Source of the DNA: a virus
IMG/VR virus record: IMGVR_UViG_3300025647_000027
Span: 1 to 64,000 of that record
Reading direction: 5' to 3' (one strand)
DNA length: 64,000 nucleotides
The position numbers and the translations under genes were made by a program. The stretch's first letter is position 1, and every line of letters begins with the position of its first letter. The notes beneath the pieces were generated by a model. It was not told the DNA's origin. It saw nothing but the letters and a program-made list of their open reading frames with translations, and made no database searches. Of the stretch, positions 31,337 to 39,568 are shown piece by piece.

Positions 31337-32440
31337 ATGAGTTCAGATATCAATAAAATTAAGGATTTTTTAGGGAGAAGAAACGGGTATTTAAAATGTG
31401 GCAATCAGAGGATTTCTGATGCATTAGACGTTGAATACGGAGGTTCCGGAACCTTTACCTTAGAAGATATTAAAAAAGCAAAAAAAGAGGTTAAAAAGCA
31501 TCAGGCAGCTCCTGAGATTAAACCTCTAAAAACATTAAGTCAATCTCAAGAGAGTGAATTGAAAAAGCAACTTGAAGAGATGGCGCAAAAAATGGGTTTA
31601 ACTTTAAGCCCAGTGGTAAGTGCAAATAATGCGCCAACCACTTTATTAAAAAAGAAAGTTAATTTACATGCAGTGCAAACACCACCGTTGGCAAATCAGG
31701 TTGGAATGCACATTGTATTAGGATGTAATCACGTACCTTTCCATAATGTCAGAATGCATGAAGGCATTAAGGAATTATTAGCTGATTACAGAAGTGAAAT
31801 AAAAGGGTTCCATTTAATTGGTGATTTTTTGGATATGAATACTCTGTCTTCTCATGATAAAGGAAGATTCACCGCAGTACCGGGTTTAACACTTGACGAT
31901 GAATACGAAGTTGGCAATGACATATTAGATGAATATGAGGCCATACTTCCAAAGAAAGTGTGGAAAACTTACCTTTATGGTAACCATGAGGATAGGTATA
32001 ACAGATGGATGAAAAATATGGACAACGCTAAGACACCATTAGATTCACCTACTGAAGCCTTAAGATTATGGGAAAGAGGGTTTAATGTGAAAGAGTCTTG
32101 GCAACAAGATTACTTTACGCTTGGAAAACATCTAGACATATTCCACGGAATATATTTCAATGTTCATTGCGCTAAAGCTCACATGGATAAACTAAGAGGA
32201 AGTTGCATGTTTGCACACACTCATAGAATTCAGACCTACATAGAAGGTAACACTGGTAGTTTTAATATTGGTGCTTGCGCTGATTTTAATAGCAAAGCTT
32301 TTAATTATGCCAGTAGAGCAATGAAGTCACAATGGCAAAATGGTTTCTCGATAGTAATGATAGATTCAGACGGAACTTATCACACAACTCAAATCATATG
32401 TCAAGACGGAGGATTTTTCTTTGGTGGAAAGAAATATTAA
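31337..32440 (+). CDS. calcineurin-like metallophosphoesterase, 367 aa
   Basis: 367-residue protein. The N-terminal about 60 residues carry a helix-turn-helix-like segment (KCGNQRISDALDVEYGGSGT). The C-terminal two-thirds is a metallophosphoesterase with motifs GCNH (129-132; N131 replaces the usual Asp), GDFLDM (D163), GNHED (215-219), FHGIY and AHTH (293-296). The enzyme would hydrolyse a phosphodiester, perhaps in nucleic acid. An HTH plus phosphoesterase at the head of a virion operon is unusual. Its substrate is unknown; DNA end processing, RNA decay and defence-signal cleavage are all guesses. Confidence 0.8.
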   Translation: MSSDINKIKDFLGRRNGYLKCGNQRISDALDVEYGGSGTFTLEDIKKAKKEVKKHQAAPEIKPLKTLSQSQESELKKQLEEMAQKMGLTLSPVVSANNAPTTLLKKKVNLHAVQTPPLANQVGMHIVLGCNHVPFHNVRMHEGIKELLADYRSEIKGFHLIGDFLDMNTLSSHDKGRFTAVPGLTLDDEYEVGNDILDEYEAILPKKVWKTYLYGNHEDRYNRWMKNMDNAKTPLDSPTEALRLWERGFNVKESWQQDYFTLGKHLDIFHGIYFNVHCAKAHMDKLRGSCMFAHTHRIQTYIEGNTGSFNIGACADFNSKAFNYASRAMKSQWQNGFSIVMIDSDGTYHTTQIICQDGGFFFGGKKY

Positions 32441-32737
32441 ATGGATAATGACGTAATAATAGGGTCAATAACAATACCATATAGCCTCTCAAATAATGAG
32501 AGGCTTTTGTGGTTAGAGGATTGGATATATGCTTCATCTGAAGGTTTGTTATGTAGACGTATAGTTGAACTTATATTTATACAAGAACATCATATATCAG
32601 ATTCTATAAAATATTTAATGGAATGCAAGAGGTGGATCTATATTGGCGGTAATGAATTTTACGCTCCTAATGGAACTATTGCTAGGTTCTTATATGATGA
32701 AGAAGCTGACAAATTACTAAATGAAATAAGAAGATAA
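32441..32737 (+). CDS. unknown protein, 98 aa, with attenuator-like hairpin in gene
   Basis: 98-residue helical protein (NNERLLWLEDWIYASSEGLL; DEEADKLLNEIRR) of winged-helix-like appearance. Unrecognised. It starts 1 base after the phosphoesterase stop and ends in TAATG shared with the next gene. Codons 15-23 contain a terminator-like hairpin. Confidence 0.55.
   Translation: MDNDVIIGSITIPYSLSNNERLLWLEDWIYASSEGLLCRRIVELIFIQEHHISDSIKYLMECKRWIYIGGNEFYAPNGTIARFLYDEEADKLLNEIRR
32483..32508 (+). terminator. intragenic terminator-like hairpin
   Basis: AGCCTCTC (32483-32490) and GAGAGGCT (32498-32505) form a perfect 8-bp stem with a 7-base loop, followed by TTT then G. It sits 40 bases inside the 32441 gene. 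It could set the ratio of phosphoesterase to ring and muzzle mRNA, if not covered by ribosomes. Confidence 0.55.
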
Positions 32738-33420
32738 TGACAAAAAGAGAATTAGTCTATACAGTTTTTGAGAAACTTAAAATTAACAGTGATGACATGG
32801 ACATCTCTGAAGAATTAGTTTCCTTCCTTATAGATAGCAAAAGAGCAATGTTGCTTAAACAAAGATTTGACGCCAAGCCTTGGGCTATGCCAGTTGAAAC
32901 TAAACAAGAATTATGCTTAAGTCTTGAAGTAGCTTCTGTTATTAATGGATATCCTTGCTTTGGAAGAATTTTAAGAACTACTGAAGCTTTACCTTCTAGT
33001 ATTAAGATTAAAGGAAAAGAGGGTCCAATGACTGTTAGGAAATATGACAGCTCGGCCATACATGTAAATATAATCCCATTAGAAAGAATACCTTTCATTG
33101 GACACAATCACTTTACAGCTCAGATGATATACGGAACTGTTGATTATGATAATAAATTCTATTTAGTCTCAGGATCAAATAAGTTAAAGCTTATGACTGA
33201 AATTAAGATTGCTGACATATTTGAGAATCCTGATGATGCTCATGCATTAAAATGCACAGCTGCTAATGAAACAGCATGTGAAGCATGGGATAGAGCATAT
33301 CCGGTAGAATTATCAATGGTTGATGACATTGTAAAACTAGTTGTACAAGATTTATCAAGAACTTTAAGTATTCCTGATGATAGTACTAATGACGCAGATG
33401 GAGAAAGAAAAGGACAATAG
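32737..33420 (+). CDS. tail ring/collar-type protein, 227 aa
   Basis: 227-residue protein at the place where crAss-like phages encode tail ring proteins. The N-terminal helix pair (MTKRELVYTVFEKLKINSDD; ELVSFLIDSKRAMLLKQRFD) and the PCFGRILRTTEALPSSIK strand region are characteristic of that conserved family as I remember it. It would be part of the stacked rings between portal and muzzle. Its C-terminal 23 bases overlap the next gene. Confidence 0.6.
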   Translation: MTKRELVYTVFEKLKINSDDMDISEELVSFLIDSKRAMLLKQRFDAKPWAMPVETKQELCLSLEVASVINGYPCFGRILRTTEALPSSIKIKGKEGPMTVRKYDSSAIHVNIIPLERIPFIGHNHFTAQMIYGTVDYDNKFYLVSGSNKLKLMTEIKIADIFENPDDAHALKCTAANETACEAWDRAYPVELSMVDDIVKLVVQDLSRTLSIPDDSTNDADGERKGQ

Positions 33421-33907
33421 AAGTCACATAGTAAAGGCTGACTACGGAACAAATGATTATTATAGATTCTATAAAAAGAAATATAGAACAGATGTGTCTA
33501 GACTTATTTATGGTAAAATCATAAGAGAGTTTAATGAGCATACAAGAGACAGGTTATCTAGAAAAGGAGCAGGATATATTATTCCTAACGGATTAGGAAA
33601 GATAGAACTACGTAAGATGAAAACTGAAGTTAAGATTGATGACGACGGTTCTATTATAAACCACCTTCCAACCAACTGGAAAGAAACAAGAAAACTTTGG
33701 AGTGAAAATCCAAAGGCAAGAGAAAAAAGAGTGAAAATTAAGTTTACCAATGAGCATACTGACGGTCATATGTTTAGAATTGTTTACTTAAGATCCAAAG
33801 CAACATATAAAAATAAAAGCGTATATAAGATGAGATTTAATAGAACAATGAAGAGAGATCTTTCTAAATCTATATTTCAGGGTCGTATTGACGCATTCTT
33901 AAAATAA
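33398..33907 (+). CDS. conserved crAss-like structural protein, 169 aa
   Basis: 169-residue basic protein, beginning MEKEKDNRSHIVKADYGTND, with YYRFYKKKYRTDVSRLIYGK, IIREFNEHTRDRL, GAGYIIPNGLGKIELRKMK and KMRFNRTMKRDLSKSIFQGR. The 'Y.K.I..FN......I......I.P..LG.I.IRK' pattern is conserved in many Bacteroidota phages between ring genes. Function unknown. The start at 33398 is chosen to limit the overlap with the preceding gene (23 bases). Confidence 0.6.
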   Translation: MEKEKDNRSHIVKADYGTNDYYRFYKKKYRTDVSRLIYGKIIREFNEHTRDRLSRKGAGYIIPNGLGKIELRKMKTEVKIDDDGSIINHLPTNWKETRKLWSENPKAREKRVKIKFTNEHTDGHMFRIVYLRSKATYKNKSVYKMRFNRTMKRDLSKSIFQGRIDAFLK

Positions 33908-33913
33908 CAAGAC

Positions 33914-34720
33914 ATGGCACAAACAGGTAGAGTAGTAAGTTTAAAAATAGTAGCTGATAGGCTAATGCAAAATCCAGTTCTTAAGGATCTTACTTGGGAG
34001 TTTATTGTAGACAAAGCTGTTGAGGTTATGAGTTTACTTGACGCTCCTGCATTGTATATCTCTAAAGAAGATAATATAAAGATAGTAAATCACAAGGGTA
34101 AGCTTCCGACTGATGTTATGCATGTTAACCAGGTATTTAAAGTTGGTTCAGTTCTAACAGGAACAGCATCATCAACAGGCCTAGATAACAATTATTCAAC
34201 AAGCGCCGCTACATCATCAACATCAACGTCTTCTAATTCAGGATACACACTAATACCATTAAGAACAGGAACTGATACTCTTCATGATCACTATGGAAAG
34301 TTTAAGTCTGCTTCTACTGGATCAACTGGAGGACAAACATATTCATTGAATAGCAATAACATCTTTACTAATTTCGAATCAGGAACAGTGGTTATAGTTT
34401 ACAAAGCTATTGCAACTGATGAAGAGTGTTATCCATTAGTAACAAACAATGCATCATTACTTAGATGTATTGAAAGCTATATAAAATACAGATGGTTTGA
34501 TATCTTAAATGATATGGATCAAATCTCTGATAGAAAATTCAACAAGGCTGAAGTGGACTATTGCGCAAACGTTGCTCAAGCAGACGCTAATTTAAAATTA
34601 CCTTCTGATGATGAAATGGAGACGCTAGTCAATCAAATAACTCAACTAATACCTTCTAGAACTCAATTCCAAGATAGATTTGCATTTCTAGGAGCACAAG
34701 AACACTTACGTATACACTAA
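33914..34720 (+). CDS. tail ring protein (R1-like), 268 aa
   Basis: 268-residue protein resembling the ring protein encoded just before the muzzle gene in crAss-like phages (gp43 in phiCrAss001, if memory serves). N-terminus LKIVADRLMQNPVLKDLTWE and FIVDKAVEVMSLLDAPALY, middle Ser/Thr-rich low-complexity segment (about residues 82-105), C-terminus SYIKYRWFDILNDMDQISDR and AQADANLKLPSDDEMETL. It would sit between portal and tail barrel. Four bases separate it from the muzzle gene. Confidence 0.7.
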   Translation: MAQTGRVVSLKIVADRLMQNPVLKDLTWEFIVDKAVEVMSLLDAPALYISKEDNIKIVNHKGKLPTDVMHVNQVFKVGSVLTGTASSTGLDNNYSTSAATSSTSTSSNSGYTLIPLRTGTDTLHDHYGKFKSASTGSTGGQTYSLNSNNIFTNFESGTVVIVYKAIATDEECYPLVTNNASLLRCIESYIKYRWFDILNDMDQISDRKFNKAEVDYCANVAQADANLKLPSDDEMETLVNQITQLIPSRTQFQDRFAFLGAQEHLRIH

Positions 34721-34723
34721 GAT

Positions 34724-37700
34724 ATGATTAAGCAACAATTACTTGGTTATAAAGGTATGTCAAAAGACCTTGCTAAAAACAAGCAGTCTGATAAATACTT
34801 TGATGCCAAAAACATAAGGATATTAGCTACTGATCAGCAATCATCATTCTCTGTAACAAATGAGCATGGTAATCAGCAGGTATTTACTATTCCTATTCCG
34901 GTATTTAATATTACTGATACACAGATTGATTATACTGTTGGAAGCACAACTAAGAGCTTAGAATATGCAACAGTGACATCTGTTATACCTAGATGTGATT
35001 TAGAATCTAATTATTATGGTTCTGCTGGACCTGTTAAAGTATCAGGAACACAAACTATAATTGGAGTTAAAGCCCTTAGGGATTCAGCTATTATAGTATC
35101 AACTGACAATGCTGGGTTTGATTGCTTTTGGGAGTTAGTAAATGTTAACTCAGGTCAATTCGACTTGAACTTAATTTACATGAATGATCTTGGCTTAAGC
35201 ACAAGTAATCTTGTTCAGATAGAATATAACTACGAAAATTCTGTTATACAAAAAATATATTTTGTAGATGGCAAGAATCAAATAAGAACAATGAATATAC
35301 GTCAGAGTATTGCTAATGGTGACTCTAAGAATTTAATTGATGTTCCTTCTACTTCTATTGATACCGTATCTACATTTGATTTATCACAACCTACTGTTAA
35401 TAGCGTAGTGTCTGGTGGTAATCATACAGCAGGAATGATTCAATACGCTTATGGGTTATATATATTGAATGGATCTCAAACCACCATCTCTCCACTATCT
35501 GAACTTGTGTCTCTTGACAAAGGAGTGGGTCTTGGTGGAGGAGATGTTAATGAAAATGTTGGACGCGCTGTTATTGTCAACGTTCCTGATATTGACACCT
35601 CATTTACTCACATTAGAATATATGCAATTAAATATACTTCATTCAATGAGGAGCCTGAGGTTTCACTTATTGCGGATAAGGAAATAGATAATTTCTCAGA
35701 ACTTACTTATTATGATGATGGATCACAAATAGAATCTGTTGGATTAGCTGCTTTTGTGTTTTTAGGATCAGATCCAATTATACCTAAACATATAGCTACA
35801 AAAGACAATAGATTGTTTCCTATTAATATTAAGGAAGATTCATTTGAATTTGATCTTGATACAAGATGTTATGGACATAATAGTGGTGGTACAGCTGTTG
35901 TGTGGGAGAATGTTTATCTAAACACTTCTAATATTCTTGCTGGTAATTCATTAACTGTTGACGGAACTTACTCAAATGTTCCAGAGAGACATGATGCAAT
36001 AAATAAAGACTACTCTGTATACAAGTATCAAAAGAATGGTACTACATTAGGAGCTGAAGGGCCATACTTTAAGGTTGAGATTGATCAAAGTACACTTACT
36101 GATGCACAAGCTGCTAATAAACAATTCCTTAAAGATAGAGAATTATACAGAATAGGTATTGAACTATATAATAGAAGAGGTCAAAAAAGTGAACCAAGTT
36201 GGATGTGTGATCTCTTAATTCCAGAGGGAAATTTAGAAGGAAACTACAACAAGCTTAAAGTAACTCTTAAGCCTGAATTTTATGTTTGGTTAAATGACAG
36301 TTCTAACTTTCCTACACCGGATTTTAAGCCTATTGGATATAAAGTGCTAAGAGCTGATAGAACAGCTACTGATAAAACTATACTTACACAGGGCATTGTT
36401 AATCCTATGATTGCTAATTATCAGCATACAAATAAGATTGTTTCATTGGCTCAAAGAAAAGACGCTGTTAATACAAACAAGTCTGACAAGATGCCTGGGC
36501 CAATAAGAAAATTTCAAACATTACATCCTTTTACTAAATGCAGAGATTATGCTGAGACAGCTTGGGATGGTGATAATGATAGTACATTTAATCAATTAGG
36601 AAGAGGAAGCAAGAGAGAAGGATTTAAGGCTCCGTCTTCTAAAGATTGGCGTGCTCAAAACTTCCAACACAGTAGACTTATGCAAATGTTCTCACCTGAG
36701 ATATTGTTTGATCCTATTAGTATTGATTCATCTTACGAATTGTACACTGTTGGCGTTATGAAAGAAAGCTATTCGGCTAACTGGTCAACAGAAACTAACC
36801 CTACTTCAGGTAATCATAATGTTAACGCAAAATTCTTAAATGGAATTTCACCAGGAACAGCAGGTGTAACAATAAGCCCAATTGAAAGCAATGCTAACTA
36901 TTTAATGGATAATAGCTTCTTTGGCCCAACAAATAGTGATCATGATATAGCAACTCATCAAGTTTATAGAGAATTTACAGGAACATTCCACAAAGCAACA
37001 GCTAGTGATACTGTTAGAAGAAATGAATTATATGGAACTCCAGAAATAACTGAAAGAGGAGCTGACTTTACTACTTACAATAATGATTTTAATGTAAGAT
37101 ATTGTAATCATTATAGATCAATGCTTATTGATGATTGGAGGAGAAGTGATGCTGTAAATAACGATTGTGAAGTTCAAATACTTGGTCTTTCATCTGAAGG
37201 AGCCAAGTGTGTTACACTTATGGAAGGGCCTGACGACAAATCTTACTCTTTAGCTAACAGAAAGCCAATTGAAACTATATACTCTGAGGCTGGAATAGGT
37301 CAAACAGATGGAGTTCTTGTATGTGAATTTGTTAAAGATAAGAACGCAAAATACATAGGATCTATTTATGGAGGTATGACATTTGAAGCTAAATCAATCA
37401 GTTCGTATATTGGAATTGGAACTTATAACCCAATATTAACAAATGGAGTGCTTATATCTTCACCTGGTGATACTTTTGTAAATACATTTACATTCACTAA
37501 GGTAGCTAAAACAGATCTTGAAGAAACATCTCAACAATACAATAGATGGTGTGAGATAGTTTCTGTTAAAGTTGAAACTACTGTTGATCTTAAAAACAGA
37601 AGTGATTTGTCATTATCTGAATGGGATAATAAGTATCAACCAAAATATGAGGATTACCAAAAGTACAATAGAGTTTATTCTCAACAACCTACATTAGTTC

Positions 37701-38794
37701 AGAATTCTGAAACAGGGTTTAAGTCTAAGAAAATTCAAGAGTTTGATACTAGGATAATGGCCTCTAAAGAGAAAATACCTGGTGAATCTGTTGATAGTTG
37801 GACAGATTTCTTACAGAATGAGACTATGGACCTAGATGGTCAATATGGTCCAATTAACGCTGTAACAAATGCTGGTGATGAAATATACTGCTTACAAGAT
37901 TCAGGTGTTGCTCACATATCTATTAACCCAAGAGTTCAAACAACTGGTGAAGATGGTGTAGCAATTGAATTAGGTACAGGTGGTATTCTTCATGATTACC
38001 AATATGTAACAACTAAATCAGGATGTTTAAATAAATGGGGAGTAGTATCCACTCAAAATGGTTTCTACTATGTTGATATCTTAAACAAAGGTATCATACA
38101 ATTTAATGGACAGATTAAAGGATTATCTGATCAAGAAGGATTCCATGCTGAATTTAACAATTCAATGATATACAATGATCTTGTTCAAGACAATGTTGTA
38201 TCAGCTTTTGGAGTGTCATCAGGATACAATAGTGTAAACAATGATGTTTACTTTTCTTTGAAAATGTCACAGGGAAGTTTTACAATTGCTTTCAATGAAG
38301 CTACCGGCAGTTTTGTTTCTTATTATGATTATATTCCCGCCTGGTATATAAATAAAGGGGCCCGAATGATCACTACAAATCCAAATACTACTCAAGTGTG
38401 GGAACACTTCAAAGGTAAGAAGAATCACTTCTATGGTGTACATTATCCTTCTACAATAGAATTTAATGTAGCTCCTCAAGGAGGAAGAGATGTTGTATTT
38501 AACAATGCATCATATAAGATGGAGATGACTAATACTTCAGGAACAGACTTACCTTCAGTAGGATTGACAAAAGTAAGAGTATACAATGACTATCAAGATT
38601 CTGGTGAAGTTACACTAACTCTTCGTGATAACATGTTCAAGAAATTCAGACACTGGAAGGTTAATTTGCCTAGACACGCTGGGTCTCGAGACAGAATGCG
38701 TAACCCATGGAGTTTCATAGAATTTACATTTGATAACACATCAGGAAACAATATGGTCTTACATGACATGACCATTCATTATACAGAGTATTAA
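34724..38794 (+). CDS. muzzle-type tail protein, 1356 aa
   Basis: 1356-residue tail protein. The start, LLGYKGMSKDLAKNKQSDKY followed by FDAKNIRILATDQQSSFSVT and NEHGN, is the hallmark of the long tail 'stabilisation' or muzzle protein of crAss-like phages (gp44 in phiCrAss001). Beta-rich throughout, with propeller-like repeats in the middle and a distal Gly/Asn-rich beta domain. Multiple copies form the distal tail barrel, which contacts the host and gates ejection. Length is in the usual range (about 1300-1450). Confidence 0.8.
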   Translation: MIKQQLLGYKGMSKDLAKNKQSDKYFDAKNIRILATDQQSSFSVTNEHGNQQVFTIPIPVFNITDTQIDYTVGSTTKSLEYATVTSVIPRCDLESNYYGSAGPVKVSGTQTIIGVKALRDSAIIVSTDNAGFDCFWELVNVNSGQFDLNLIYMNDLGLSTSNLVQIEYNYENSVIQKIYFVDGKNQIRTMNIRQSIANGDSKNLIDVPSTSIDTVSTFDLSQPTVNSVVSGGNHTAGMIQYAYGLYILNGSQTTISPLSELVSLDKGVGLGGGDVNENVGRAVIVNVPDIDTSFTHIRIYAIKYTSFNEEPEVSLIADKEIDNFSELTYYDDGSQIESVGLAAFVFLGSDPIIPKHIATKDNRLFPINIKEDSFEFDLDTRCYGHNSGGTAVVWENVYLNTSNILAGNSLTVDGTYSNVPERHDAINKDYSVYKYQKNGTTLGAEGPYFKVEIDQSTLTDAQAANKQFLKDRELYRIGIELYNRRGQKSEPSWMCDLLIPEGNLEGNYNKLKVTLKPEFYVWLNDSSNFPTPDFKPIGYKVLRADRTATDKTILTQGIVNPMIANYQHTNKIVSLAQRKDAVNTNKSDKMPGPIRKFQTLHPFTKCRDYAETAWDGDNDSTFNQLGRGSKREGFKAPSSKDWRAQNFQHSRLMQMFSPEILFDPISIDSSYELYTVGVMKESYSANWSTETNPTSGNHNVNAKFLNGISPGTAGVTISPIESNANYLMDNSFFGPTNSDHDIATHQVYREFTGTFHKATASDTVRRNELYGTPEITERGADFTTYNNDFNVRYCNHYRSMLIDDWRRSDAVNNDCEVQILGLSSEGAKCVTLMEGPDDKSYSLANRKPIETIYSEAGIGQTDGVLVCEFVKDKNAKYIGSIYGGMTFEAKSISSYIGIGTYNPILTNGVLISSPGDTFVNTFTFTKVAKTDLEETSQQYNRWCEIVSVKVETTVDLKNRSDLSLSEWDNKYQPKYEDYQKYNRVYSQQPTLVQNSETGFKSKKIQEFDTRIMASKEKIPGESVDSWTDFLQNETMDLDGQYGPINAVTNAGDEIYCLQDSGVAHISINPRVQTTGEDGVAIELGTGGILHDYQYVTTKSGCLNKWGVVSTQNGFYYVDILNKGIIQFNGQIKGLSDQEGFHAEFNNSMIYNDLVQDNVVSAFGVSSGYNSVNNDVYFSLKMSQGSFTIAFNEATGSFVSYYDYIPAWYINKGARMITTNPNTTQVWEHFKGKKNHFYGVHYPSTIEFNVAPQGGRDVVFNNASYKMEMTNTSGTDLPSVGLTKVRVYNDYQDSGEVTLTLRDNMFKKFRHWKVNLPRHAGSRDRMRNPWSFIEFTFDNTSGNNMVLHDMTIHYTEY

Positions 38795-38813
38795 CTTTGT
38801 ATGATAGTCAATA

Positions 38814-38842
38814 TTGACAATTAACGTCTTATTTCATATATT
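38814..38842 (+). promoter_or_regulatory. promoter of ejection-protein operon
   Basis: TTGACA (38814-38819), exactly 17 bases, TATATT (38837-38842) followed by TACA. The ATG at 38852 is 9 bases downstream, so the mRNA is leaderless or nearly so. It drives the last 24 kb of plus-strand genes. Confidence 0.8.
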
Positions 38843-38851
38843 TACAGTATA

Positions 38852-39568
38852 ATGGTAACAAGAGAAGAAAAAAAGGAAGCAAAAAAGAGATGGTTTAAAG
38901 GTTTCTTTTGGTTAGGAGCATTAGGATTTTTAACATCTTGGTTTATGTTCTTCCCAGCTTGGTGGAGCAGGAAAAGAGGTGATAGGAGCATGTTCTGGGG
39001 ATGGATGGATGATTCAAGACTTGATGATAACACATCACACGGATATTCAATGGACTATTATTCTTTCTTATTGAGATACAATAAGACTAAAGAGGATATC
39101 TGGGTTGCTTACAAATGGCACAAAAGAAATGCTTGTTGGAATTTTAAAGAAAGACTTGGTGGAGGATTAGACACTTCTTTTCCTAATCATGTTGGAAATA
39201 ATAACATCATTCCATTAGAAATTGAAATAGACAACCTTCATACGTATGATGGTACAAAGTTAAGACAAGATGGAGCTTGGGTAATAAAGGCTGGATTAAA
39301 GTATATTCCTCAGGATCCTTCAGAAGACATCTGGCAAGTAATGCAAGGTGACGAAATGTCAAAAAAGACTTCTATAATTGGAGAAGGATTAATATGGTAT
39401 AAAGTGCATGGTTCTGACTTGTTGTATTTCAGATACTCTGAGTGTAAGATTGTTGAATACAAAATATTCGGCATTACAATATGGAAAGGATGGAGAACAA
39501 TAGCTCAATCAACAGGAAAAACTATTGGTATGAACTTTAAACACCAGAAAATTAAACCCTGGAAATAA
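38852..39568 (+). CDS. membrane-associated protein, 238 aa
   Basis: 238-residue protein with a very basic start (EEKKEAKKRWFKG), a hydrophobic anchor (about residues 17-35, FFWLGALGFLTSWFMFFPAWW) and a soluble domain with many Trp residues (YKWHKRNACWNFKERLGGGL; GEGLIWYKVHGSDLLYFRYS; ITIWKGWRTIAQ). Proteins of this plan occur in several phage groups with unknown function. It could be a virion membrane factor or an infected-cell envelope protein. It shares TAATG with the following cargo gene. Confidence 0.55.
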   Translation: MVTREEKKEAKKRWFKGFFWLGALGFLTSWFMFFPAWWSRKRGDRSMFWGWMDDSRLDDNTSHGYSMDYYSFLLRYNKTKEDIWVAYKWHKRNACWNFKERLGGGLDTSFPNHVGNNNIIPLEIEIDNLHTYDGTKLRQDGAWVIKAGLKYIPQDPSEDIWQVMQGDEMSKKTSIIGEGLIWYKVHGSDLLYFRYSECKIVEYKIFGITIWKGWRTIAQSTGKTIGMNFKHQKIKPWK

